Assembly: GCF_905209685.1 (NCBI RefSeq) | Contig: NZ_CAJLUB010000041.1 | Span: 1-12,962 of the forward strand | Direction of reading: 5' to 3' | DNA: 12,962 nucleotides | Origin: an uncultured Veillonella sp. | GTDB taxonomy: Bacteria; Bacillota; Negativicutes; Veillonellales; Veillonellaceae | Part shown: positions 6,717 through 12,831 of the stretch, piece after piece | How the letters are laid out: every line of letters starts with the position of its first letter | Numbering within the stretch: the stretch's first letter is position 1 | Translations under genes and position numbers: made by a program | Notes under the pieces: generated by a model | What the model was told of the DNA's origin: nothing | Database searches by the model: none | What the model saw: the letters and a program-made list of their open reading frames with translations, nothing else

Positions 6717-7814
6717 TTAACCTCCAAAGTAACTAGCAATACCATTGGCAATGCGATTTGCAAAGTCTTCTTGTGTTTGAGGAGATTGCAATACACGTTC
6801 TTCATTAGGGTTGGAAATAAAACCAAGCTCTACAAGAACTGCAGGCATGTTAGAATGTCTCAACACATATAAGTTACCTTCTTGAATGCCACGGTCACCA
6901 TTGAAACCTGGAACGCTAGCAATTTGAGATTGTACCTTTTGTGCTAATCGAGCATCATTGCCTGTTTTACTATAGTAGTATGTTGCAATACCACCAACAC
7001 TTGGGTTGTTGAATGCGTTAATATGCACACTGATGAGCGCATCAGAATTGCTACGGTTTGCTACGTTAACACGAGCACCCAATTCATCAACACCACTTGC
7101 ATTAGGACCGTATACGTCTACGTCTGTAGTACGAGTCATAAGCACTTTAGCGCCACGATTTTCTAGAGCTTTTTTCAAGTACATAGAAATCGGTAGTGTA
7201 ATATTTTTCTCTTGTACACCATGCGGCCCAACGGCACCAGAGTCACTACCACCATGACCTGGGTCAATCGTAATTGTTTTACCAGATAGACCACCGCTAA
7301 TAGAATAATTACCGGATCCTGTTGGCATATTTTTCGCAGGATGTGCAGAAGGAGATGGACGTTTGCCATAATAAGCAGGTTTAGGTGCCACACCTTTTTT
7401 CTGTACATCTACAACGATGCGATACGGTTTCTGATTAACCGTATCTTTCTTTAGGGAAAATACCTTTACATCACTCGTATCGATAGATGAAGGTGTCTTG
7501 ATTGTTACCTTCACATCTCTGCCATCTTCTGTGAGTCTAGCAGAACTAGCTATGCTAGAGTCCATATTGATATTCGCTTTAGCAGTTTTTAGCTTTGTGT
7601 TCTTTAAGGTAACAGTCGTCGTTTTCCCATCTTTGCTAATCGATGCAGACGCTTTTACCGGTGCTGACAAATCCATAACCATACGAACATATGGTACTGG
7701 TGCATCAGTTCGTGTCACCCATCGAGCATCTTCAAGATTAGCTGCCTTTGCTTGAGTCAAGAATAGTGGTATCGCCATCAAGACAGCAAGGCACATAAAA
7801 AATAGTTTACGCAA
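6717..7814 (-). CDS. N-acetylmuramoyl-L-alanine amidase, AMIN plus Amidase_3
   Basis: This is an exported zinc amidase that cuts the bond between muramic acid and the stem peptide of peptidoglycan. From the chosen start it has 365 residues. A signal peptide ends near AKA|A (about residue 24). An AMIN-like beta domain covers about 27-138 and should target the enzyme to the wall. A proline-rich linker (about 144-170) leads to the Amidase_3 domain (about 179-363). The zinc ligands and catalytic glutamate are present: H187 (DPGHGG), E202 (VQEKN), H264 (SVHINAFNN) and E329 (LVELGFISN). I prefer the TTG at 7814, eight bases after GGAG. An in-frame GTG at 7823 gives 368 residues but overlaps that GGAG. 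It resembles AmiC/CwlD-type enzymes. Confidence 0.93.
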   Translation of the reverse strand: MRKLFFMCLAVLMAIPLFLTQAKAANLEDARWVTRTDAPVPYVRMVMDLSAPVKASASISKDGKTTTVTLKNTKLKTAKANINMDSSIASSARLTEDGRDVKVTIKTPSSIDTSDVKVFSLKKDTVNQKPYRIVVDVQKKGVAPKPAYYGKRPSPSAHPAKNMPTGSGNYSISGGLSGKTITIDPGHGGSDSGAVGPHGVQEKNITLPISMYLKKALENRGAKVLMTRTTDVDVYGPNASGVDELGARVNVANRSNSDALISVHINAFNNPSVGGIATYYYSKTGNDARLAQKVQSQIASVPGFNGDRGIQEGNLYVLRHSNMPAVLVELGFISNPNEERVLQSPQTQEDFANRIANGIASYFGG

Positions 7815-7822
7815 TACATTCA

Positions 7823-7826
7823 CTCC
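7823..7826 (-). promoter_or_regulatory. Ribosome binding site deciding the amidase start
   Basis: GGAG lies on the minus strand eight bases before the TTG at 7814. The alternative GTG at 7823 shares its first base with this site and so could not use it, which is why the shorter protein is preferred. The match is only four bases, so the choice is not firm. Confidence 0.5.
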
Positions 7827-7942
7827 AATCTAACTAACATACGTAGTGTCCAAACCATAGAGATGAGTCGATGATATCTTTGTGAATCAAAGTCTCATCG
7901 TTCCAATCTATCCATAAACTAATGTTAGATTATAGATAGATT
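7827..7942 (-). promoter_or_regulatory. Structured 5' leader of the amidase gene with competing pairings
   Basis: In the leader RNA two near-identical segments, AATCTATC (7942-7935) and AATCTAAC (7931-7924), are each perfectly complementary to one of two later segments, GATAGATT (7912-7905) and GTTAGATT (7834-7827). The last one directly adjoins the GGAG ribosome site, so pairing would bury it. Between them lies a further hairpin (7899-7862; GATGAG with CTCATC, and an inner CTTTG with CAAAG). The arrangement suggests alternative folds controlling translation. It matches no riboswitch family that I recognise. Confidence 0.4.
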
Positions 7943-7973
7943 ATTTCATACAAACATGAAGATTAGTATGCCG

Positions 7974-7979
7974 ATTATA
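7974..7979 (-). promoter_or_regulatory. Candidate -10 box for the amidase/GerMN operon
   Basis: There is a perfect TATAAT on the minus strand, about 160 bases before the amidase start codon, with only a poor -35 match (TAAAGA at 17 bases spacing). An alternative promoter slightly upstream is TTGTGT (8016-8011), 17 bases, TATATA (7993-7988). Either would give a long leader and either would be covered by the dyad at 7985-8009. Confidence 0.4.
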
Positions 7980-7984
7980 CATAT

Positions 7985-8009
7985 TACTATATAAAGTCTT
8001 TATACAGTA
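7985..8009 (-). repeat. 25-bp dyad, possible repressor operator
   Basis: This is an inverted repeat with 12-bp arms around a single central base. Eleven of the twelve positions pair, with a perfect core of TATAAAG and CTTTATA. It covers the -35 region of one candidate amidase promoter and the spacer of the other. No flanking T-run makes it look like a terminator, so a binding site for a dimeric regulator is more likely. The regulator is unknown. Confidence 0.45.
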
Positions 8010-8011
8010 CA

Positions 8012-8045
8012 CACAAAAATCAGTTGCTTAAAATTAATTTTTGTG
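8012..8045 (-). terminator. Weak hairpin after the metallo-hydrolase gene
   Basis: CACAAAAAT and ATTTTTGTG form a 9-bp stem with a 16-base loop, 15 bases after the end of the hydrolase gene. It is AT-rich and lacks a following T-run, so it is at best a weak terminator. No better candidate is seen between this gene and the amidase. Confidence 0.25.
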
Positions 8046-8059
8046 CTATGCAATCGACG

Positions 8060-9004
8060 CTAACGTTCAGTTGTAATTTGCCATTCATTCCCATCCGTAC
8101 TAATGTGAATACGTCCCATCGTATCTGTACGGTAAATGGCAATATTGTTTTCCTGCAAACGACGTAATGTTACATCGTGAGGATGACCATAACTATTATA
8201 CATGCCATTTGAAATTAATGCACTTTCTGGTTTAATAGATTTCAAAAAATCTTCAGAGCTACTTGTGCGAGAACCGTGGTGACCTACCTTAAGAACACGG
8301 GCAAACAGTCTAGAGTTCTGCTCTTTTATGAGTTTTTTCTCTTCTTGTAATTCTGCATCACCAGTAAAGAGCATAGAGAATTTACCAAAAATTAACTTAC
8401 CTACAATAGAGTTATTATTAAGATCTGGCGCTCCTTTTTTATCTGTTAAAGGTTCAGTCCAAGGTGCATATACAACAAATACCGCTCCATGACCAAAATC
8501 CACTACATCACCACTACGCAATGTAGACCGTTGGATTTTATTTTTATCAATCCATTTTTCATAGGTTTTATACATATTATTATCAACAGAAATGCCATCA
8601 TCATACACATGTTCAATAGGCATAGCTTTTGCAATAGCATAGAAACCACCCATATGGTCAGCATGAGGATGTGTGATAATTACATTTTTTAGCTTTGTAA
8701 CCCCCATAGACTTTAACTGTGCCACAATGTTCTCACGATGCTCTATGTCACCAGTATCGATCATACTATATTCATCGCCAACCTTGAGCAATATGGCATC
8801 CCCTTGACCAATATCTAGCATATATACGTCTAGGTGACCTTCAGGATTCGTTTGTTTCGTATCAATGGAATAGCCTTCATTTACATTAGTGCTATTCTGA
8901 GATGCTGCATTGGCCACATCTTTATTCGTGCATCCTGCAATGGCAAAGATTGGAATAAATAGCACTAATAAAAAGGCTATAAATCGCTGTATTTTATTTG
9001 TCAT
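8060..9004 (-). CDS. ComEC-like metallo-beta-lactamase-fold lipoprotein
   Basis: This 314-residue protein has a lipoprotein signal (lipobox AIAGC, lipidated C25), a short linker, and one metallo-beta-lactamase domain (about 57-305). The metal-binding motif HPHADH (112-117) is intact, and D216 (FTGDAE) and H242 (VGHHGS) supply later ligands. The start LDVYMLDIGQGDAILL and the end ALISNGMYNSYGHPH followed by IYRTDTMGRIHI match the soluble C-terminal hydrolase domain of the DNA-uptake channel ComEC. Here that domain stands alone and is predicted to be membrane-anchored outside the cytoplasm. It starts two bases after nnr and has a GGGAG site. A phosphodiesterase or nuclease activity is likely from the family, but the substrate is unknown. 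Confidence 0.9.
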   Translation of the reverse strand: MTNKIQRFIAFLLVLFIPIFAIAGCTNKDVANAASQNSTNVNEGYSIDTKQTNPEGHLDVYMLDIGQGDAILLKVGDEYSMIDTGDIEHRENIVAQLKSMGVTKLKNVIITHPHADHMGGFYAIAKAMPIEHVYDDGISVDNNMYKTYEKWIDKNKIQRSTLRSGDVVDFGHGAVFVVYAPWTEPLTDKKGAPDLNNNSIVGKLIFGKFSMLFTGDAELQEEKKLIKEQNSRLFARVLKVGHHGSRTSSSEDFLKSIKPESALISNGMYNSYGHPHDVTLRRLQENNIAIYRTDTMGRIHISTDGNEWQITTER

Positions 9005-9006
9005 TC

Positions 9007-10578
9007 TTATTCTCCCAATAATTCACTAATGACACAACCTATCGATGTACTTACATCACTAGGTGTATACCCCCAAGTTTTAGTATCACTTAGTATATCT
9101 GCACTTCGACTATGTACATAGACACCTAAAATTGCACCATCTTGTAAGGAATAACCTTGGCTAATAAAACCTGCAATAATACCTGTTAATACATCCCCCA
9201 TACCGCCAGTTCCCATACCAGCATTTCCGATAGTATTAACATATACCGTACCATCAGGTAGTGCTACAACAGAAGGAATTCCTTTTAGCACTAATACAAC
9301 TTGATGCGCTTTAGCAAATGCTCTAGCCAAAGTAATATAATGACGTTCAATCCATTTTATTGGTAAATCTATAAGTCTACTAAATTCACCTAAATGAGGC
9401 GTCATTACACAGTATGGCAGATTTTTTTGTACCTTATATACGGACTCAATATGGCCATCGCGCAAAGCATCTTTATCTACAGCCCCTACATGCCCCAATG
9501 CATATAACGCATCTGCATCAATGACGAGAGCGCCTTCACAGGAATTTATAGCTTGATTTACTACATCTTGAATATCTGTAGTGCGCCCCAAACCAGGACC
9601 AATAGCAACTACTTGATGTCCGTCATAAAGGGATTCATTTTCATCGATAGATGTTACCATTACTTCCGGTATGATACGACCTTGAACAACTTGTTTAATT
9701 GTATCTGGAACGCCTAATGTAACCTTACCGGATCCACTGTGAACAGCAGCTTCTGCGGCCAACATAGGGGCTCCCACCATATCACTAGACCCACCGACGA
9801 TTAATGTATTCCCATTTACACCTTTGTGTGCCATAGGGACTCGATAATTAATTAGCGTTTCTGCTAAATCCGAATCAATAGTTATAGTACTATCTCGATC
9901 AACTAATACGTATTGCCAAGGTGCGCCTAGCGGTGCAACAATAGCGGTGCCCCCTATGGCCTTACCAGGATATAATAATAAGCCTTGTTTAATAGCTCCA
10001 AAGGTAACCGTATAATCATAAGTCAATGTTCCCTCTGAAATTTGACCAGAAGAAGCATCTAGCCCTGCCGGTACATCAATAGCCCACAAATCAAAATTAT
10101 ATTGACTACGCATAGTATCAATATCATGCAAAACATCGATGGTTAAATCCCGCAATCGGCCTGTTAAACCTGTGCCCATAATACCTTCTACAGCGATAGC
10201 CACATTGGACCAATCATTGAATTCATCATACATATCAATGATACAACCCATTGCTTCACATCTTTCAAGTTGTACTGCAAAGAGGTCACTACACTTGCTC
10301 GTATCACCTACCAGTACAATTTGTACAGGTACGCCTTGTTCTAATAGATGACGAGCGGCTACCAGACCATCTGCCCCATTATTTCCTGTACCACAGATAA
10401 ATAGCACAAAACTATTGATAGAACGTGCATGATCTAAGGAAAATAAGTCATATTGTCCCCACAAAGCATCCACAATACCACGTCCTGCATTTTCCATTAA
10501 AATTTCTAAAGAGACACCTAATTGCTTAGGTACTTCTTGATCTATATATCGAGCATCTTCAGTTGTTAATATTTGCAT
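9007..10578 (-). CDS. nnr: Bifunctional NAD(P)HX epimerase/dehydratase Nnr
   Basis: Nnr repairs hydrated, inactive NAD(P)HX. The N-terminal YjeF_N domain (about 1-215) epimerises it, and the C-terminal ribokinase-like domain (about 245-520) dehydrates it using ADP or ATP. The epimerase half has CGTGNNGADGLVAARHL (62-78) and AIDVPAGLDASSG (166-178). The dehydratase half has AIGPGLG (325-331), VIDADAL (352-358), TPHLGEF (393-399), KGIPSVV (432-438) and the catalytic GGMGDVLTG (458-466). The 523-residue length is normal for the fused form. Two positions in the first half differ from the common pattern: A69 where glycine is usual, and E131 where the family usually has aspartate. The ATG at 10578 has AAGGAG six bases upstream and follows the acpS stop by one base. 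Confidence 0.95.
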   Translation of the reverse strand: MQILTTEDARYIDQEVPKQLGVSLEILMENAGRGIVDALWGQYDLFSLDHARSINSFVLFICGTGNNGADGLVAARHLLEQGVPVQIVLVGDTSKCSDLFAVQLERCEAMGCIIDMYDEFNDWSNVAIAVEGIMGTGLTGRLRDLTIDVLHDIDTMRSQYNFDLWAIDVPAGLDASSGQISEGTLTYDYTVTFGAIKQGLLLYPGKAIGGTAIVAPLGAPWQYVLVDRDSTITIDSDLAETLINYRVPMAHKGVNGNTLIVGGSSDMVGAPMLAAEAAVHSGSGKVTLGVPDTIKQVVQGRIIPEVMVTSIDENESLYDGHQVVAIGPGLGRTTDIQDVVNQAINSCEGALVIDADALYALGHVGAVDKDALRDGHIESVYKVQKNLPYCVMTPHLGEFSRLIDLPIKWIERHYITLARAFAKAHQVVLVLKGIPSVVALPDGTVYVNTIGNAGMGTGGMGDVLTGIIAGFISQGYSLQDGAILGVYVHSRSADILSDTKTWGYTPSDVSTSIGCVISELLGE

Positions 10579-10579
10579 C

Positions 10580-10951
10580 TTATGCTCCTTCAAGTATAAC
10601 TGTACTCATTGCATATGCTTTGCAATGACTAATCGATACATGTGTATCCGTATAGCCTAATGTTTCATAAATATCTTTAAAAGTATCTTGTAAACGAATT
10701 AAGGGAGCCCCTAATTCATCATGACCGATTTCTATATCTTGCCATGATCCATGACGCATTCCCGTACCTAATGCTTTAATGAAAGCCTCTTTAGCGGCAT
10801 ATATACCGGCATAAGACTCGTAACGCCCCTTATTTCGACTTTCACAATAATCAATCTCATGAGGCGTATATACACGGTCGCGAAATGATTGAGATTTCTC
10901 TAAAGCTTGACGGATGCGGTCAATTTCTATAATATCATTCCCTAATTTCAT
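10580..10951 (-). CDS. acpS: Holo-[acyl-carrier-protein] synthase AcpS
   Basis: AcpS moves the 4'-phosphopantetheine arm from coenzyme A to the acyl carrier protein, activating it for fatty acid synthesis. The 123 residues are typical. GNDIIEIDRI (4-13) carries the magnesium-binding D6, and YAAKEAFIKALGTG (51-64) carries the catalytic glutamate E55. DIEI and the SISHCKAYAMSTVIL end complete the fold. The ATG at 10951 follows a GGAGT site. It is the first gene of the acpS-nnr-hydrolase run and is preceded by a good -10 box. The adjacency of acpS and nnr is common in Firmicutes. Confidence 0.96.
   Translation of the reverse strand: MKLGNDIIEIDRIRQALEKSQSFRDRVYTPHEIDYCESRNKGRYESYAGIYAAKEAFIKALGTGMRHGSWQDIEIGHDELGAPLIRLQDTFKDIYETLGYTDTHVSISHCKAYAMSTVILEGA
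10585..10590 (-). promoter_or_regulatory. Ribosome binding site deciding the nnr start
   Basis: AAGGAG lies on the minus strand six bases before the ATG at 10578 and inside the last codons of acpS. It excludes the longer in-frame TTG reading at 10593, which would begin upstream of this site. Confidence 0.7.
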
Positions 10952-10980
10952 AATAACTCCTAAATTACCCTAACATTTAT

Positions 10981-10986
10981 ATTATA
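10981..10986 (-). promoter_or_regulatory. Candidate -10 box of the acpS-nnr-hydrolase operon
   Basis: A perfect TATAAT lies on the minus strand, 30 bases before the acpS ATG. The sequence 17 bases upstream (TGTTTT) is only a weak -35. With no terminator visible after the upstream gene, read-through may also contribute. Confidence 0.5.
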
Positions 10987-11019
10987 CACTCTTAAAGTGG
11001 ATAAAAACATAGATAAAAT

Positions 11020-11811
11020 CTAGGCATTTACTGAAAATGGTAATGTAGGCAAACTATAAATTTCAACCTTTCCCTTGCGATTAACGGCCACATACATTTG
11101 ACCATTACGATAATCCATATCTTCTACTTCCATTCCTGAAGTATAAGGACTTATATTCTTTACTACGCCTTCATCATCGACGAAAACGAAGGTCGTTAAG
11201 GTTGTAAAAATAGTATTACCATTAGCAGCATAAGCACCATTATTATTTAAGTCGGTATGCTCTGCATCAATCTTATACGTTTTTACCTTATTAAAATTTG
11301 AATCATAGTAGTTAATAGTACGATGAGAATTTGTTAAAGGCACAATCGACACATATTGATTACGGTCTTTATCAAAGGCAAAGTTAAATACCTTTTCTTT
11401 CAATTTAATAGGCGCTTCAACAATCATACTATCAGCCTCTATAGGCGTAACAATATATCCATCTACAACGGCATTAGTAGTATAGTAACGATTGTTATTC
11501 GGATTATAGGTTAACGTATTCATATGACCTAATAAACGTTTTTGACTATATTCATACTTAGCAACCACTTGCAACGTTGTGGGGTTAATTTCATAAATAA
11601 TTTGCTTTGTATTATCAGCATTTATACATGCGAGGACAAATACATCTTTTTTTGAGTTATAACAAAAGCCTTGGCACTGATTAACAGAACTATCTAATGG
11701 TATCTCCGCCAATCGTGTTAAGGGTAAAGGCATTTGGACAGCACTTACAGGTTGTGCCAGCTTTGGTATATCAAAGACATTAGCAATATAATCGATCACA
11801 CCTTGATCCAT
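11020..11811 (-). CDS. Unidentified protein with five propeller-blade-like repeats
   Basis: I do not recognise this 263-residue protein. It has no signal peptide or membrane segment, so it is probably cytoplasmic. After an N-terminal region (1-40) it shows five repeated units with a similar strand-turn-strand pattern at GFCYNSKKDVFVLA (48-61), TLTYNPNNNRYYTT (99-112), NFAFDKDRNQYVSI (143-156), NGAYAANGNTIFTT (191-204) and DMDYRNGQMYVAV (231-243). Each is a hydrophobic-x-aromatic start, an N/D-rich turn and a beta strand, followed by a second beta hairpin. This is typical of small beta-propellers that bind ligands or partners. No catalytic motif is visible. The ATG at 11811 has a strong AGGTGAT site. 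It lies alone between a tRNA-Leu terminator and the acpS promoter. The AT-rich stretch 11812-11874 upstream holds no clear promoter. Confidence 0.8.
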   Translation of the reverse strand: MDQGVIDYIANVFDIPKLAQPVSAVQMPLPLTRLAEIPLDSSVNQCQGFCYNSKKDVFVLACINADNTKQIIYEINPTTLQVVAKYEYSQKRLLGHMNTLTYNPNNNRYYTTNAVVDGYIVTPIEADSMIVEAPIKLKEKVFNFAFDKDRNQYVSIVPLTNSHRTINYYDSNFNKVKTYKIDAEHTDLNNNGAYAANGNTIFTTLTTFVFVDDEGVVKNISPYTSGMEVEDMDYRNGQMYVAVNRKGKVEIYSLPTLPFSVNA

Positions 11812-11874
11812 ATTATCACCTCAATCAAACAAAAATGTATATAATCGTATATCAATTCATAAATATAAATATAT

Positions 11875-11910
11875 AAAAAATAGGCGGTAAGACAAAAGTC
11901 TTACCGCCTA
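11875..11910 (-). terminator. Rho-independent terminator of the tRNA-Leu gene
   Basis: A 13-bp perfect, GC-containing stem (11881-11893 with 11898-11910) with a four-base loop is followed on the minus strand by six or seven T. It begins four bases after the encoded CCA end of the tRNA. Very strong. Confidence 0.93.
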
Positions 11911-11914
11911 AAGT

Positions 11915-11998
11915 TGGTGCCGGAGGTGGGACTTGAACCCACACGGTGTTACCCGCTTGATTTTGAGTCAAGTGCGTCTGCCATTCCGCCACTCCGGC
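11915..11998 (-). tRNA. tRNA-Leu (anticodon CAA)
   Basis: This is a complete class II tRNA of 84 bases including an encoded CCA end. The acceptor stem pairs GCCGGAG with CTCCGGC. The anticodon stem CTTGA/TCAAG encloses the loop CTCAAAA, giving anticodon CAA, which reads the leucine codon TTG. A long variable arm (CGGGTAACACCG) is present, as expected for leucine, and the T-arm contains GGTTCAAGTCC. It has its own consensus promoter about 18 bases upstream and its own terminator, so it is transcribed alone. Confidence 0.96.
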
Positions 11999-12015
11999 GT
12001 CTCGGAACATTTGTT

Positions 12016-12044
12016 ATTATACAGATATCCCAAAACAATGTCAA
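12016..12044 (-). promoter_or_regulatory. Consensus promoter of tRNA-Leu
   Basis: TTGACA (12044-12039), 17 bases, then TATAAT (12021-12016) on the minus strand is a perfect sigma-A consensus at ideal spacing. It predicts a start about 10 bases before the tRNA 5' end. It lies just past the surE stop codon. Confidence 0.9.
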
Positions 12045-12052
12045 CACATTTT

Positions 12053-12814
12053 TTATATTTTATCTAAAATATTTTTAACCGCTTCCATACCGATATCACA
12101 TTGTTGCTTCCACGTAAGAGCTACACCTGTTATATAGCCTTTACGAGCATATTCCACATCAGTGGGAACACTTTCAGCACCATAATCTAGCTCGCCTGCT
12201 AACCAATAGTAATCCTGCCCTCTTGAGTTAATGCGAGCATCAATAATGTTGCTATAAGTTTGTAAACCTTGGCTAACCATTTTAAAATGATCCCAATCAC
12301 ATACTCCACGTAACGGAAAGTTCACATTTAATAGGCCATCAAAATTCCCTTTCACATAAATTTTTTCTATCAATTCATGGATAAAGGGATGCATTTCATC
12401 CCCTCGTTCAGGAGAATATCGTTCCACAGATAATGCTAACCCTGGAATGCCATAAAAACAACTTTCCATAGCAGCAGATACAGTACCAGAATATAGCACA
12501 TCTGAGCCCAGATTAAAGCCATGATTAATACCTGAAATCACAAGATCAGGCATATCATCACTCAATAAATAACTAAGGCCAAACTTCATGCAATCAGAAG
12601 GAGTTCCCGTTAGAGCATAAAGGCGAGGATTTTCATCCTCGCCATTGTACGCATCTAATTTTAAAGGGATCTCAGTCGTCAATGCATGGGATTTAGCACT
12701 TTGCTCATTTGCAGGTGCTACAACGGTAATTCGATAATATTGACTTAAGTACGATGCAAGACGGCGTAAACCATCTGCTAAAATACCATCATCATTACAC
12801 ATTAAAATATGCAT
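12053..12814 (-). CDS. surE: 5'/3'-nucleotidase SurE
   Basis: SurE is a metal-dependent phosphatase that removes phosphate from nucleoside 5'- and 3'-monophosphates and short polyphosphates. The 253-residue protein begins MHILMCNDDGILADGL, with metal ligands D8 and D9 in the same positions as in Escherichia coli SurE. S39 in APANEQSAKSH and N97 in SGINHGFNLGSDVLYSGTVSAAME complete the metal site. LTGTPSDCMKFGL is also conserved. I chose the ATG at 12814, five bases after AGGAG; an in-frame GTG at 12820 overlaps that site. It follows the preceding partial gene by 17 bases, so the two are probably co-transcribed. No terminator is seen after it. Confidence 0.96.
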   Translation of the reverse strand: MHILMCNDDGILADGLRRLASYLSQYYRITVVAPANEQSAKSHALTTEIPLKLDAYNGEDENPRLYALTGTPSDCMKFGLSYLLSDDMPDLVISGINHGFNLGSDVLYSGTVSAAMESCFYGIPGLALSVERYSPERGDEMHPFIHELIEKIYVKGNFDGLLNVNFPLRGVCDWDHFKMVSQGLQTYSNIIDARINSRGQDYYWLAGELDYGAESVPTDVEYARKGYITGVALTWKQQCDIGMEAVKNILDKI

Positions 12815-12819
12815 ATTCA

Positions 12820-12824
12820 CTCCT
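12820..12824 (-). promoter_or_regulatory. Ribosome binding site deciding the surE start
   Basis: AGGAG on the minus strand sits five bases before the ATG at 12814. The alternative GTG at 12820 begins with the last base of this site and cannot use it. Confidence 0.65.
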
Positions 12825-12831
12825 ACAGATT

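Noticed and set aside
7175..7408. 77-codon minus-strand frame inside the amidase gene in another phase
   Set aside because: The amidase frame is continuous through this region with all motifs, so there is no frameshift. This is a chance overlapping frame.
7945..7960. Hairpin TTCAT / ATGAA with a six-base loop in the amidase leader, considered as an ANTAR target
   Set aside because: On the transcript the loop is GTTTGT, lacking the A at position 1 and G at position 4 typical of ANTAR hexaloops. No second matching hairpin follows.
7815..8059. Possible small unannotated gene in the longest gene-free stretch
   Set aside because: No frame on either strand combines a start, a ribosome site and plausible codon use. 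The content looks regulatory.
10990..11002. Imperfect dyad CACT..AGTG between the -35 and -10 regions upstream of acpS
   Set aside because: Only four paired bases per side, which is expected by chance in AT-rich DNA.
11812..11874. Search for a promoter of the propeller-like gene
   Set aside because: TTGATA and several TATA-like strings occur, but no pair has acceptable spacing. The region is too AT-rich to call one.
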